From NCBI GenBank assembly GCA_900552675.1, contig USAI01000063.1, positions 1 through 13,530 on the forward strand: a DNA stretch of 13,530 nucleotides, given 5' to 3'. Source of the DNA: an uncultured Prevotella sp. GTDB lineage: Bacteria; Bacteroidota; Bacteroidia; Bacteroidales; Bacteroidaceae. The position numbers and the translations under genes are program-made. The notes beneath the pieces are model-generated. The model was not told where the DNA came from. It did no database searches and saw nothing but the letters and a program-made list of their open reading frames with translations. Below are positions 6,752 through 13,497 of the stretch, piece after piece (position 1 is the first letter of the stretch; each line of letters begins with the position of its first letter).

Positions 6752-7894
6752 TTAAATTTCTGCCAGCACCTTTGCCAGCTTCTCAACAAAGGCGTCGGCC
6801 ATCTCCTTGGTAGTGCAGAGGGGCGGCAGCACACGCAAGATGTTGGTTGAGGCGCAGCCTGTGAAGCAATGCTCTTCGGTGATGAGGCGCGAGCGCACCT
6901 CTTTGTGTGGAATGTCGAGGTCGATGCCCACCATCAGTCCACGTCCGCGCACATCGGTGATGTGGCTCTGTGTCTGCTGTAGCTCTTTCAGTCGGGCAAT
7001 GAGATGTTCGCCCACCTCGTGTGCGTTTTCTACAAGGTTCTCTTTCTCCATGACGTCGAGCACCGCTAATGCCGCCGTGCAGGCAAGATGGTTGCCGCCA
7101 AATGTGGTGCCCAGTTGGCCATAGACGGGCTTGATATCGGGTGAGATGAGCACGGCTGCCATGGGGAAGCCGTTGCCTATGCCCTTTGCCACGGTGATGA
7201 TGTCGGGGTGAATGTCTAACCACTGGTGGGCGAAGAACTTGCCCGAACGGCCGTAGCCACACTGTATCTCGTCGGTGATGAGCAGTGTGCCGTTGCGTTT
7301 GCAGGCTGCTTGCAGACCCTGTGCAAACTCGGGTGTGGCCATGCGTATGCCGCCCACGCCCTGTATGCACTCTATGATGACGGCTGCCACGTCGCCCTTG
7401 TCAAGCTCGCGCTCCCAAGCCTCAAGGTCGTTGAGGGGTAGGTAGGTAACGTGCCCACAGTCGTTGATGGGTGCTATGATCTTCGGGTTGTTCGTAACCT
7501 CTACCGCCAGCGATGTGCGACCGTGAAAGGCTTTCTCGGCCGACAGTACGCGGGTGCGGCCTGTCTGGAATGAGGCCAGCTTCAGCGCGTTCTCGTTGGC
7601 CTCGGCACCCGAGTTGATGAGGAACAGCTGATAATCGTCGTAGCCGCACGCCTTACCCAGTCGGTGGGCAAGTTCTACCTGCAGCTTGTTGATTACTGAG
7701 TTGGAATAGAAGCCCAGTGTGTTGAGTTGCTGGGTCATCATTTCTACATAGTGTGGGTGGCAGTGCCCGATGCTGATCACGGCGTGACCGCCGTAGAAGT
7801 CGAGATACTCCTGTCCATTGTCGTCCCAGATGTGACAACCCTGACCTTTAACAATGTTTATGTTGAATAGGGGATATACGTCGAATAGTTGCAT
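6752..7894 (-). CDS. argD: N-acyl (probably N-succinyl) ornithine aminotransferase
   Basis: A 380-residue class-III, PLP-dependent aminotransferase. It converts N-acylglutamate 5-semialdehyde plus glutamate to N-acylornithine and 2-oxoglutarate. Visible motifs include SGAEANENALKLA (95-107) and AFHGRT (122-127) near the cofactor, ITDEIQ with Asp208 contacting the PLP nitrogen, and TVAKGIGNGFP with Lys237 as the Schiff-base lysine. FGGNHLA follows in the usual place. Bacteroides fragilis makes arginine through N-succinyl rather than N-acetyl intermediates, so N-succinylornithine is the likely product here; that is inferred from taxonomy and operon, not from active-site residues. The ATG lies nine bases beyond the end of an inverted repeat that separates it from argC, so translation may depend on how that repeat folds in the mRNA. 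Confidence 0.93.
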   Translation of the reverse strand: MQLFDVYPLFNINIVKGQGCHIWDDNGQEYLDFYGGHAVISIGHCHPHYVEMMTQQLNTLGFYSNSVINKLQVELAHRLGKACGYDDYQLFLINSGAEANENALKLASFQTGRTRVLSAEKAFHGRTSLAVEVTNNPKIIAPINDCGHVTYLPLNDLEAWERELDKGDVAAVIIECIQGVGGIRMATPEFAQGLQAACKRNGTLLITDEIQCGYGRSGKFFAHQWLDIHPDIITVAKGIGNGFPMAAVLISPDIKPVYGQLGTTFGGNHLACTAALAVLDVMEKENLVENAHEVGEHLIARLKELQQTQSHITDVRGRGLMVGIDLDIPHKEVRSRLITEEHCFTGCASTNILRVLPPLCTTKEMADAFVEKLAKVLAEI

Positions 7895-7900
7895 AATTAA

Positions 7901-8443
7901 AGTGAAAAGTGAAAAGTGAAAAGTGAAAAATCCAAATGCTTGATTGTTTTACTTTTCTTATCACTTGTTATTTAAGTTGTTTCTTTTCTTTACTGTTTTA
8001 ATTGAGGATATAAGCAAGGCTAACAGTTCTTTGCTATCTTGAACCATGCTGTTATATTCTTTTTCATCGATAAAATTGGTGTCGTGTAACAGGTTTAACC
8101 AATATATCGTTTCGTTACATTCTTTAAGGGCTATGTGAAGTTTGTTTATAAAATCTGATGGGCTTTGTGCAAATTCTGCTTCACGAACAAGAGCGCCAAC
8201 GGCGGTGCCAGACCTGAATATTTGGTTTGTAAGTGAAACCATTTTATAAGGACAGTCAATGTATTTTACCATGTTTATGATGCGTCTTGCAAAAGCATAA
8301 CTTTTGTTGTGCAAAGGAGAACTTCCTCTGTTGTATGCTGTATCATCCATGTCCTTTTGTTAATTTACATTGTTCCTGTTGCTTGAAAGCTCTTTTAAAA
8401 CATCAAAGCCATAGGATTTTTCACTTTTCTCTTTTCACTTTTC
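7901..8443 (-). mobile_element. Putative inserted module: four-helix-bundle gene inside an inverted repeat
   Basis: The module spans from the inverted repeat arm beside argD (7901-7933) to the arm beside argC (8414-8443). Over 30 bases (7904-7933 against 8414-8443) the arms match at 29 positions as reverse complements. The argD-side arm is four perfect tandem AGTGAAA heptamers followed by AATCC. The left edge lies six bases from the argD ATG and the right edge two bases from the argC stop, so removing the module would leave a normal tight operon junction. I see no transposase. Calling it mobile is an inference from the layout. Confidence 0.5.
7961..8350 (-). CDS. Four-helix-bundle protein (23S rRNA intervening-sequence protein family)
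   Basis: A 129-residue protein predicted almost entirely helical. The family signature is clear: a KSYAFARRII first helix, RSGTAVGALVREAEFAQS (46-63), DFINKLHIALKECNETIYWL, and a last helix rich in Leu and Lys. The same family is encoded in intervening sequences of spirochaete and other 23S rRNA genes and is related to the Avd protein of diversity-generating retroelements. Its members form basic pentamers that can bind nucleic acid. Here it stands alone in the arginine operon, on the coding strand, with no reverse transcriptase or rRNA nearby. The start at 8350 keeps helix 1 whole; the next ATG at codon 27 would remove most of it. AAAAGGA lies immediately upstream. No role in arginine synthesis is suggested by the family. 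Confidence 0.88.
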   Translation of the reverse strand: MDDTAYNRGSSPLHNKSYAFARRIINMVKYIDCPYKMVSLTNQIFRSGTAVGALVREAEFAQSPSDFINKLHIALKECNETIYWLNLLHDTNFIDEKEYNSMVQDSKELLALLISSIKTVKKRNNLNNK

Positions 8444-8445
8444 CC

Positions 8446-9414
8446 TTAGAAAGCTCCTGCTTTCAGTCTCAGTCCCATAGTCTCCTCCACGCCAAACATG
8501 ATGTTCATGTTTTGTACGGCCTGTCCTACGGCACCTTTCAGAAGGTTGTCGATGGTAGAGGTGATGAGCAACTTGTTGCCAAACTTGTCGCAATGTACGA
8601 GCGCCTTGTTGGTGTTTACCACCTGCTTCATGTCGATGGCATTGTCAACATAGTGGGTGAAGGGCGCGTTTTTGTAGAACGCCTTGTAGGCTTCAACAAT
8701 CTGCTCTATGGGCATATCGGTTTTTACAACCTCTGTGGCGAAGATGCCACGGGCGAAGTCGCCGCGATAGGGAATGAAGTCGATTTCGGCATCCAGCTCG
8801 CCCTGCACCTGTTTCAGGCTCTGGCAGATTTCTGGCACATGCTGATGGCAGAAGGCTTTGTAGATGCTCATGTTGTTGTTGCGCCACGAGAAGTGAGTGG
8901 TGGCGCCGGGCTTCTGTCCTGCTCCCGTGCTGCCTGTTATGGCGTTCACGGCGATGTCGCCCTTCACGATGCCCAACTTGGCGGCTGGCAGCAGACCCAG
9001 TTGTATGCAGGTGGCAAAGCAGCCTGGGTTGGCCACATGTTGTGCAGCGGCAATGCGCTCGCGGTTAATCTCGGGCAGACCATATACATAGTCGTTATCG
9101 GGAGCCGCTAAGCGGAAGTCTTGTGCCAGGTCGATAATTTTTACATGGGCAGGAATGGTGTGCTCGCGCAAGAACTGCTCGCTCTTGCCATGACCGAAGC
9201 AGAAGAATACCACGTCGACCTTGTCGAATGGCATTTCACTGGTAAATCGTAGGTCGGTGTCGCCCAACAGTCCTTCATGCACATCGGCCACAAGATTGCC
9301 AGCGTTGCTCTCGCTGTTGGCAAACACAATCTCTGCCTCAGGGTGGTTAAGCAGCAGTCGTATCAGTTCGCCACCAGTATAGCCAGCAGCGCCTAAGATT
9401 CCTATTTTTATCAT
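8446..9414 (-). CDS. argC: N-acyl (probably N-succinyl) gamma-glutamyl-phosphate reductase
   Basis: A 322-residue enzyme reducing N-acylglutamyl 5-phosphate to the semialdehyde with NADPH, two steps before ornithine is formed. GILGAAGYTGGELIRLL (5-21) is the cofactor-binding start. Cys132 in ANPGCFAT is the catalytic thiol that forms the thioester. His192 in HQHVPEI matches the conserved HRHxPEI histidine. FRLAAPDNDYVYGLPEI and SWRNNN are further family blocks. The frame is open upstream to 9555, but that part encodes a His/Arg-rich stretch overlapping the pspC-like gene. ATG 9414 starts exactly at the Rossmann strand and overlaps the preceding stop codon by ATGA, so it is the start. As with argD, the succinylated substrate is inferred from the phylum. 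Confidence 0.94.
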   Translation of the reverse strand: MIKIGILGAAGYTGGELIRLLLNHPEAEIVFANSESNAGNLVADVHEGLLGDTDLRFTSEMPFDKVDVVFFCFGHGKSEQFLREHTIPAHVKIIDLAQDFRLAAPDNDYVYGLPEINRERIAAAQHVANPGCFATCIQLGLLPAAKLGIVKGDIAVNAITGSTGAGQKPGATTHFSWRNNNMSIYKAFCHQHVPEICQSLKQVQGELDAEIDFIPYRGDFARGIFATEVVKTDMPIEQIVEAYKAFYKNAPFTHYVDNAIDMKQVVNTNKALVHCDKFGNKLLITSTIDNLLKGAVGQAVQNMNIMFGVEETMGLRLKAGAF

Positions 9415-9602
9415 ATATTTTTGTTTTCGCGTGGAATGATTAGCCAAAATGCAAGATAGGGAATGATGCCTATGCCGTAGATGAAAGTGGCAACAAACCA
9501 AAGAATGCGTATGATGGTGGGGTCGATGTCGAAATAATGGGCCAAACCACCGCACACACCGCCTATCTTCTTGTCTGTGTCAGATAGATATAGCTTTTTC
9601 AT
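9411..9602 (-). CDS. Small PspC-domain membrane protein
   Basis: A 63-residue protein made of a single PspC domain. The cytoplasmic start, KKLYLSDTDKKIGGVCGGLA, has the family GGVCGGLA motif, and HYFDIDPTIIRILW follows. One hydrophobic segment (about 31-56) should span the inner membrane, with RENKNI at the end. PspC domains sense envelope stress in proteobacteria, and single-domain versions are common and poorly understood in Bacteroidota. It starts 38 bases after the argG stop, and its TGA overlaps the argC ATG, which suggests translational coupling. No functional link between PspC and arginine synthesis is known to me. Confidence 0.88.
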   Translation of the reverse strand: MKKLYLSDTDKKIGGVCGGLAHYFDIDPTIIRILWFVATFIYGIGIIPYLAFWLIIPRENKNI

Positions 9603-9640
9603 AATGACAAACGTTTTGCTCTTCGTTCTTCACTTATTCA

Positions 9641-10843
9641 TTATCTCTCTTCCTCAGGGTGCATACCATAGTAAACTCGCAATGGGGTAGAAGAAACCTT
9701 GATGAAGCCCTTGGCATCGTCGGCAGTCCAGCCGTGCTGCATTTCGCCATATTCGCCAAGTTTGCTCTTTGTGAGGTCGTCGGCCGAGTCGATGCCTACG
9801 GTCTGGAACGAGTAGGGGCGAAGCTTCAATATAGCGGTGCCGTTGACGTGGCGCTGCGACGAGGTGAGCATGGCCTCGATATCGGGCATCACAGGCTCAA
9901 GATATTGGCTCTCGTGCAGGAACATGCCGTACCAGTTGGCCACCTGGTCTTTCCAATACTGTTGCCACTTGCTCAGTGTGCTCTTCTCCAACAGGCGGTG
10001 AGCCTCGATGATAAGTTTTGGGGCAGCGGCCTCGAAGCCTACGCGACCTTTGATGCCGATGATGGTGTCGCCCACATTGCAGTCGCGTCCGATGGCGTAA
10101 GAAGCACCAATCTCTTCTATCTTCTGTATGGCGGCAATCTTGTCGTCAAGCTTCTCGCCATTTACAGCCACAATCTCGCCCTTCTCGAAGGTGATCTTCA
10201 GTTCGGCCTCTTCGTCGGTGGCGGTAACGTGCTTGAGGTAAGCCTCTTCGGGCAGACCCTGTGTGGGGTCGAGAATTTCGCCACCGCAGATGCTGGTGCC
10301 CCAGATGCCTACGTTGTACGAATATTTTAGTTTGGTGAAGTCGGCAAAGAAACCGTGCTCGTTTAGGTAGTCGACTTCTTCTTTACGTGAAAGGGCTTTG
10401 TCGCGTGTCAGGGTGATAATCTCTACGCCAGGCGCCATCACCAGGAAGGTCATGTCGAAACGTATCTGGTCGTTGCCAGCACCCGTCGAACCGTGGGCAA
10501 TGGCGTCGGCACCTATCTCTTTAGCATAGCGCGCAATGGCAATGGCCTGGAAGATGCGCTCTGACGATACCGAGATGGGGTAGCAGTTGTTGCGCAACAC
10601 GTTTCCGAAAATCATGTATTTCAGCGACTTCTCATAATACTCGTGTGTAACATCGAGTGTAACGTATGCCTTGGCACCCAACTTGTAGGCGTTTTCTTCG
10701 TTGGTCTTCAGCTGTTCGGGGCTGAAGCCGCCTGTGTTAGCGCATGCTGCATACACGTCGTAACCATCGTTCTTCAGTTTCATTACGGTGTAAGAGGTGT
10801 CGAGACCTCCTGAAAATGCCACCACTACTTTTTTCTTTGCCAT
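9641..10843 (-). CDS. argG: Argininosuccinate synthase
   Basis: A 400-residue enzyme joining citrulline and aspartate with ATP hydrolysed to AMP, the penultimate step of arginine synthesis. The N-terminal PP-loop SGGLDTS (11-17) binds ATP. HGSTGAGNDQIRFD (117-130) corresponds to the substrate-binding HGATGKGNDQVRFE block of the better-known type, with Ser, Ala and Asp replacements. GIWGTSICGGEILDP takes the place of the usual NLWGRSxEGG block. Length is normal and no break is seen. It lies 22 bases after the GNAT gene and 38 before the pspC-like gene, inside the minus-strand operon. In the succinylated pathway it acts after the acyl group has been removed from citrulline, so its substrate is the usual one. 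Confidence 0.96.
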   Translation of the reverse strand: MAKKKVVVAFSGGLDTSYTVMKLKNDGYDVYAACANTGGFSPEQLKTNEENAYKLGAKAYVTLDVTHEYYEKSLKYMIFGNVLRNNCYPISVSSERIFQAIAIARYAKEIGADAIAHGSTGAGNDQIRFDMTFLVMAPGVEIITLTRDKALSRKEEVDYLNEHGFFADFTKLKYSYNVGIWGTSICGGEILDPTQGLPEEAYLKHVTATDEEAELKITFEKGEIVAVNGEKLDDKIAAIQKIEEIGASYAIGRDCNVGDTIIGIKGRVGFEAAAPKLIIEAHRLLEKSTLSKWQQYWKDQVANWYGMFLHESQYLEPVMPDIEAMLTSSQRHVNGTAILKLRPYSFQTVGIDSADDLTKSKLGEYGEMQHGWTADDAKGFIKVSSTPLRVYYGMHPEEER

Positions 10844-10865
10844 ATCTTTTCTCTCCTCTTCTATC

Positions 10866-11468
10866 TTAATGATTATCTTTTTTGTCTATTTTGTTGATGC
10901 GGTCAATAACCTCTTGGGGCAACTTTACGGGCAGATGTTCTTCGGGGTCGTACAGCATGCCTGTGCAGATGCAGTATTTTCGGCCCGTGCGTTTCAATAC
11001 ATCTACGTTGATGCATCCCTCGCAACCTCGCCAGAAGGCTTCGTCGTCGGTGAGGTCGGCGAAGGTTACGGGCTGATAACCCAGCTGGGTGTTCATGGCC
11101 ATAACGGCAGCACCGCTGGTAAGACTGAATATCTTAGCGTGCGGCCAACGGGTGCGAGCCAGCGTGAAGGTCATGTCTTTGATGCGCTTGGCTAAGCCTT
11201 GGCCACGAAAATCGGGGTGAACGATTAATCCTGATGTGGTGACGTATTGCTTGTTGCCCCAGGTTTCAATGTAGCTGAAGCCTGCAAACTTGTCGCCACT
11301 GAGGGCTATCACGGCCTTGGCTTCTTTCATCTTGGTTGTTAGATATTCGTGGGTGCGCTTGGCAATGCCTGTTCCACGCACTTTGGCCGCTTCTTCTATC
11401 GTCTTTAAAATAATGTCAACATATTTCTCGTGAGAGGCGTCGGCTACCATCACTTTTATTTCTTCCAT
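10866..11468 (-). CDS. GNAT acyltransferase, probable N-succinylglutamate synthase
   Basis: A 200-residue GNAT-fold protein. Motif A, the acyl-CoA pyrophosphate loop, is seen as VHPDFRGQGLAKRI (83-96), preceded by a beta strand. After the GNAT core comes an extension with four cysteines: Cys149 and Cys152 (GCEGC), Cys166 and Cys168 (YCICTG), which could hold a metal ion. Its place between argR and argG suggests the first committed step, acylation of glutamate. I recall that the equivalent Bacteroides thetaiotaomicron gene was assigned by mutant fitness data as the N-succinylglutamate synthase, which agrees with the N-succinylornithine transcarbamylase known in B. fragilis. It does not resemble ArgA (kinase-like plus GNAT) or ArgJ. 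The family call is strong. The substrate rests on context and analogy. Confidence 0.8.
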   Translation of the reverse strand: MEEIKVMVADASHEKYVDIILKTIEEAAKVRGTGIAKRTHEYLTTKMKEAKAVIALSGDKFAGFSYIETWGNKQYVTTSGLIVHPDFRGQGLAKRIKDMTFTLARTRWPHAKIFSLTSGAAVMAMNTQLGYQPVTFADLTDDEAFWRGCEGCINVDVLKRTGRKYCICTGMLYDPEEHLPVKLPQEVIDRINKIDKKDNH

Positions 11469-11529
11469 CTCTTATATTTAATTGTCATTAGCTTTTCTCA
11501 GTGCCACTCGGGGGCGTAGATACTTCTGC

Positions 11530-12018
11530 TTAGAATTTCTCGCCACCCATACCGTCGATGACTTTGCGAAGGGTCTCGCCTAACAATACATGGTTGGCTC
11601 CCTCGCGCACCACCATGAAGATGGTGTCGTCGCCAGCTATCGTTCCTAAAATGTTGTCAATGTGTGCATTGTCAATATTGTAGGCAATAGCGCTGGCATA
11701 ACCTGGACGTGTCTTCAGTACGGCCATGTTGCCAGCATAGTTGAGCGAAATGTAGCCCGAGGTGCTCAGCATCTCACGAGCGGTAGAGGTGGTGGGCACA
11801 CGGCGATACATGGTTTCGTTGGGTAATACATAAACATATTTGCCGTTCATGCTGGCGGCCTTGGCCACCTTTAGCTGCTTCATGTCGCGGCTCAGCGTGG
11901 CTTGTGTTACAGCAAAACCTTCGTCGGCTAATGCTTGCAACACATCATCTTGACAACTTAACTCTTTACTTGAGATAAGCATCTTCAGGGTTTCTATCCT
12001 GTCACGTTTCACTTTCAT
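11530..12018 (-). CDS. argR: Arginine repressor
   Basis: A 162-residue transcription factor from the ATG at 12018. An N-terminal winged helix-turn-helix carries TQATLSRDMKQLKV (38-51), with Ser43 and Arg44 matching the DNA-contacting pair. The C-terminal hexamerisation and arginine-binding domain carries GTIAGDDTIFMVV (125-137), with the aspartate pair that binds arginine. With arginine bound, the hexamer binds pairs of ARG boxes, and such boxes lie just upstream, so it probably represses its own operon. The frame is open to an ATG at 12048, but that codon lies inside the -7 box of the likely promoter, so the shorter form is preferred. It is the first gene of the operon, 61 bases before the GNAT gene. 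Confidence 0.94.
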   Translation of the reverse strand: MKVKRDRIETLKMLISSKELSCQDDVLQALADEGFAVTQATLSRDMKQLKVAKAASMNGKYVYVLPNETMYRRVPTTSTAREMLSTSGYISLNYAGNMAVLKTRPGYASAIAYNIDNAHIDNILGTIAGDDTIFMVVREGANHVLLGETLRKVIDGMGGEKF

Positions 12019-12045
12019 GCTCTTTATCGTTTTAGTATCTGGAGG

Positions 12046-12076
12046 CAAAGGTAGAGGAAAATGAATAAATATCCAA
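12046..12076 (-). promoter_or_regulatory. Promoter of the argR-proC operon
   Basis: On the minus strand TTG (12076-12074) and TACCTTTG (12053-12046) are separated by 20 bases, an exact -7 match with normal spacing. Transcription would start near 12040, giving a leader of about 20 bases before ATG 12018. An ARG-box-like palindrome fills the spacer. Confidence 0.7.
12062..12075. promoter_or_regulatory. ARG-box-like operator 1, inside the promoter spacer
   Basis: TGAATAAATATCCA fits TGnATwwwwATnCA, the core of the E. coli ARG box. It lies between the -7 and -33 elements, an ideal place for repression. Its centre is 22 bases from that of operator 2, close to the 21 of classic paired boxes bound by one ArgR hexamer. 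Confidence 0.75.
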
Positions 12077-12083
12077 CAAAAAC

Positions 12084-12097
12084 TGCATAAAAATACA
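12084..12097. promoter_or_regulatory. ARG-box-like operator 2
   Basis: TGCATAAAAATACA is an exact fit to the palindromic pattern TGnATwwwwATnCA. With operator 1 it forms a tandem pair separated by about four bases when each is extended to 18. Confidence 0.75.
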
Positions 12098-12135
12098 GAA
12101 ACAACCCCTTTTTATGCATATTTGCGGTATAATAC

Positions 12136-12149
12136 TGTATATTTATGCA
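12136..12149. promoter_or_regulatory. ARG-box-like operator 3, upstream
   Basis: TGTATATTTATGCA fits TGnATwwwwATnCA and is an inverted near-copy of operator 2. The centres are 52 bases apart, close to five helical turns. It abuts the T-tract of the terminator of the preceding gene. It could help through looping or a second hexamer. Confidence 0.65.
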
Positions 12150-12209
12150 AAAAAGGCCTCGGCACTAAACGAACGCAAAATAGCAACTTTCGTCTCGTGT
12201 CAAGGCCTT
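12149..12209 (-). terminator. Intrinsic terminator of the Bax-inhibitor-like gene
   Basis: On the minus strand AAGGCCTTG (12209-12201) pairs with CGAGGCCTT (12161-12153), allowing one G-U pair. After one mismatch CAC pairs with GTG. The loop is about 31 bases, and six T residues follow directly (plus-strand A run at 12149-12154). The gene stop is only 15 bases before the stem. Confidence 0.75.
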
Positions 12210-12223
12210 CTTATGGGGCTTAA

Positions 12224-12937
12224 TTAGTCTCTACTGCGGCCAAAAATGCGTAACAGATATAAGAAAAGGTTGATGAAGTCAAGGTACAGAGTGAGCGATC
12301 CTAACAAGGCTAATTTCTGCGCTTCTTCACCACCATCGGGGCAAGCGGCCAGCATCTCTTTTATCTTTTGTGAGTCGTAAGCGGTCAGGCCAATGAAGAT
12401 GGCTACGCCAATGTAACTCAGAATATAATCGAAGCTGGGGCTATGCAAAAACATATTTACCACAGAGGCGATAATCAGACCTATTAATGCCATGAAAGCA
12501 AACTTACCTATTGAGGTGAGATCGCTCTTTGTGGTGTAGCCAATAAATGCCATTGAGCCAAACATGCCTGCCGTAATCAAGAATACCTTCGTGAGGATGG
12601 TGGGCGAATAGATCACCAGTAACGATGATAGGGTCACACCCGTCACAATAGAGTAGAGGGTGAAGAGGGCGGTAGCAGTCATCAACGACATCTTTTGAAT
12701 GGCTGCCGAAAGACCTATAACTAAGCCTAACTGTACCACGATTAAGATAAGAGGTACGTATTTCGTACTCCATACCATCGTCAATAGGTTGGGGGTGGTA
12801 CCTACGCCATAAGCTGTTACGGCTGTAATTACCAGTGCAAGGCTCATCCAAAGATATACCTTGCGCATCAAGGTAGGAAATGATAATGAGGAATAACCAC
12901 TGCGTCCCTCCATTATCTCATAATCTCTTTCTTTCAT
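12224..12937 (-). CDS. Bax inhibitor-1/YccA family membrane protein
   Basis: A 237-residue integral membrane protein. After a hydrophilic start of about 25 residues, seven hydrophobic segments follow: about 27-47, 60-80, 85-110, 113-133, 145-165, 170-190 and 205-230. The family signatures TAYDSQK in the sixth segment and LYLDFINLFLYLLRIFG in the seventh are clear. Characterised relatives include E. coli YccA, which modulates the FtsH protease, and BsYetJ, a pH-sensitive calcium leak channel; which role applies here cannot be told. It has its own terminator between it and the argR promoter, so it is a separate unit from the arginine operon although on the same strand. The start at 12937 precedes a normal-length cytosolic tail. 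Confidence 0.92.
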   Translation of the reverse strand: MKERDYEIMEGRSGYSSLSFPTLMRKVYLWMSLALVITAVTAYGVGTTPNLLTMVWSTKYVPLILIVVQLGLVIGLSAAIQKMSLMTATALFTLYSIVTGVTLSSLLVIYSPTILTKVFLITAGMFGSMAFIGYTTKSDLTSIGKFAFMALIGLIIASVVNMFLHSPSFDYILSYIGVAIFIGLTAYDSQKIKEMLAACPDGGEEAQKLALLGSLTLYLDFINLFLYLLRIFGRSRD

Positions 12938-13204
12938 TTTCTTTTCTTTTTTAGTTTATATATGTATTTCCTTTTTTGTTTGTATCGTATATTTTTTGTC
13001 TGTATTATATATATGTTTATGTCTCGCAAGTTCGCTTCTGGCTGTCAACAAGAATTTTACTTTTTCAGTATGCTGTAGGCATGCCAAATCTCTGTATGTA
13101 TATTTCTTGTCAAGTGCTTCTTACATCCTTATACATTTTATATGTTTGTTGTTACAAATATATTATAATGTATTGAAGGCCTGTAAGTTTGTTATTCTTA
13201 TCTG
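12938..13204. other. A/T-rich intergenic sequence, possible long leader
   Basis: About 270 bases between the Bax-inhibitor-like start and the best candidate promoter. It is very rich in A and T with runs of TATA and TTTT. If the promoter at 13205 is used, this is the 5' leader. I see no strong hairpin, riboswitch signature or gene. A second CAAATATA (a minus-strand -7 match at 13155-13162) lacks a -33 partner. Confidence 0.4.
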
Positions 13205-13235
13205 CAAATATAGATATTTATTTGCGAATAAGCAA
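13205..13235 (-). promoter_or_regulatory. Candidate promoter of the Bax-inhibitor-like gene
   Basis: On the minus strand TTG (13235-13233) and TATATTTG (13212-13205) are 20 bases apart, a full consensus match. It lies about 270 bases from the start codon, which is long, so a closer start may also exist. Confidence 0.45.
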
Positions 13236-13292
13236 CATCATTGATGTTAATTTCCTTTAAGCAATAACTATGCCAGTGCTTTCTATGGCATA

Positions 13293-13391
13293 TATCAGCC
13301 CTATCAGTTTCCTCAGTCGTATCAGTCTTATTAGTCCCATTAATCCCATTAGCCTTATCAGTCTTATCAGTCCCATTAGTCTTATTCGCCT
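13293..13391. repeat. Eleven 9-base tandem repeats
   Basis: Consecutive 9-mers such as TATCAGTCT, TATTAGTCC, CATTAGCCT, TATCAGTCC and CATTAGTCT keep strict 9-base phase from 13293 to 13391. The consensus is about YATYAGTCY, with the end units more diverged. The period is a multiple of three, so minus-strand frames stay open as a low-complexity Leu/Ile/Arg/Gly stretch that I do not believe is a protein. It lies just upstream of the candidate promoter. Confidence 0.85.
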
Positions 13392-13461
13392 CCCATCCCC
13401 ACGCTCGCGCGTAATACAAACAATGTGTGCGCCCACAAAATGCCGCATATTGTGTAAACAA

Positions 13462-13497
13462 TTGTTAAAATCCACATAAATATTGCATTTTTCTTTG
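13462..13497 (+). promoter_or_regulatory. Possible plus-strand promoter for a gene beyond the window
   Basis: TTTCTTTG (13490-13497) is one base from TAnnTTTG. TTG at 13462-13464 is 25 bases upstream, rather far. Any gene it serves would lie past the right edge. Confidence 0.25.

Noticed and set aside
7961..8350. The helical protein as Avd of a diversity-generating retroelement.
   Set aside because: No reverse transcriptase, template repeat or variable repeat lies in the window, and the sequence fits the stand-alone family better.
9415..9555. Longer N-terminus for ArgC starting at 9555.
   Set aside because: The extra 47 residues overlap the pspC-like gene and are His/Arg-rich. The ATG at 9414 begins the Rossmann fold.
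12019..12048. Longer N-terminus for ArgR starting at 12048.
   Set aside because: That ATG lies within the perfect -7 box, so it would be upstream of the transcription start.
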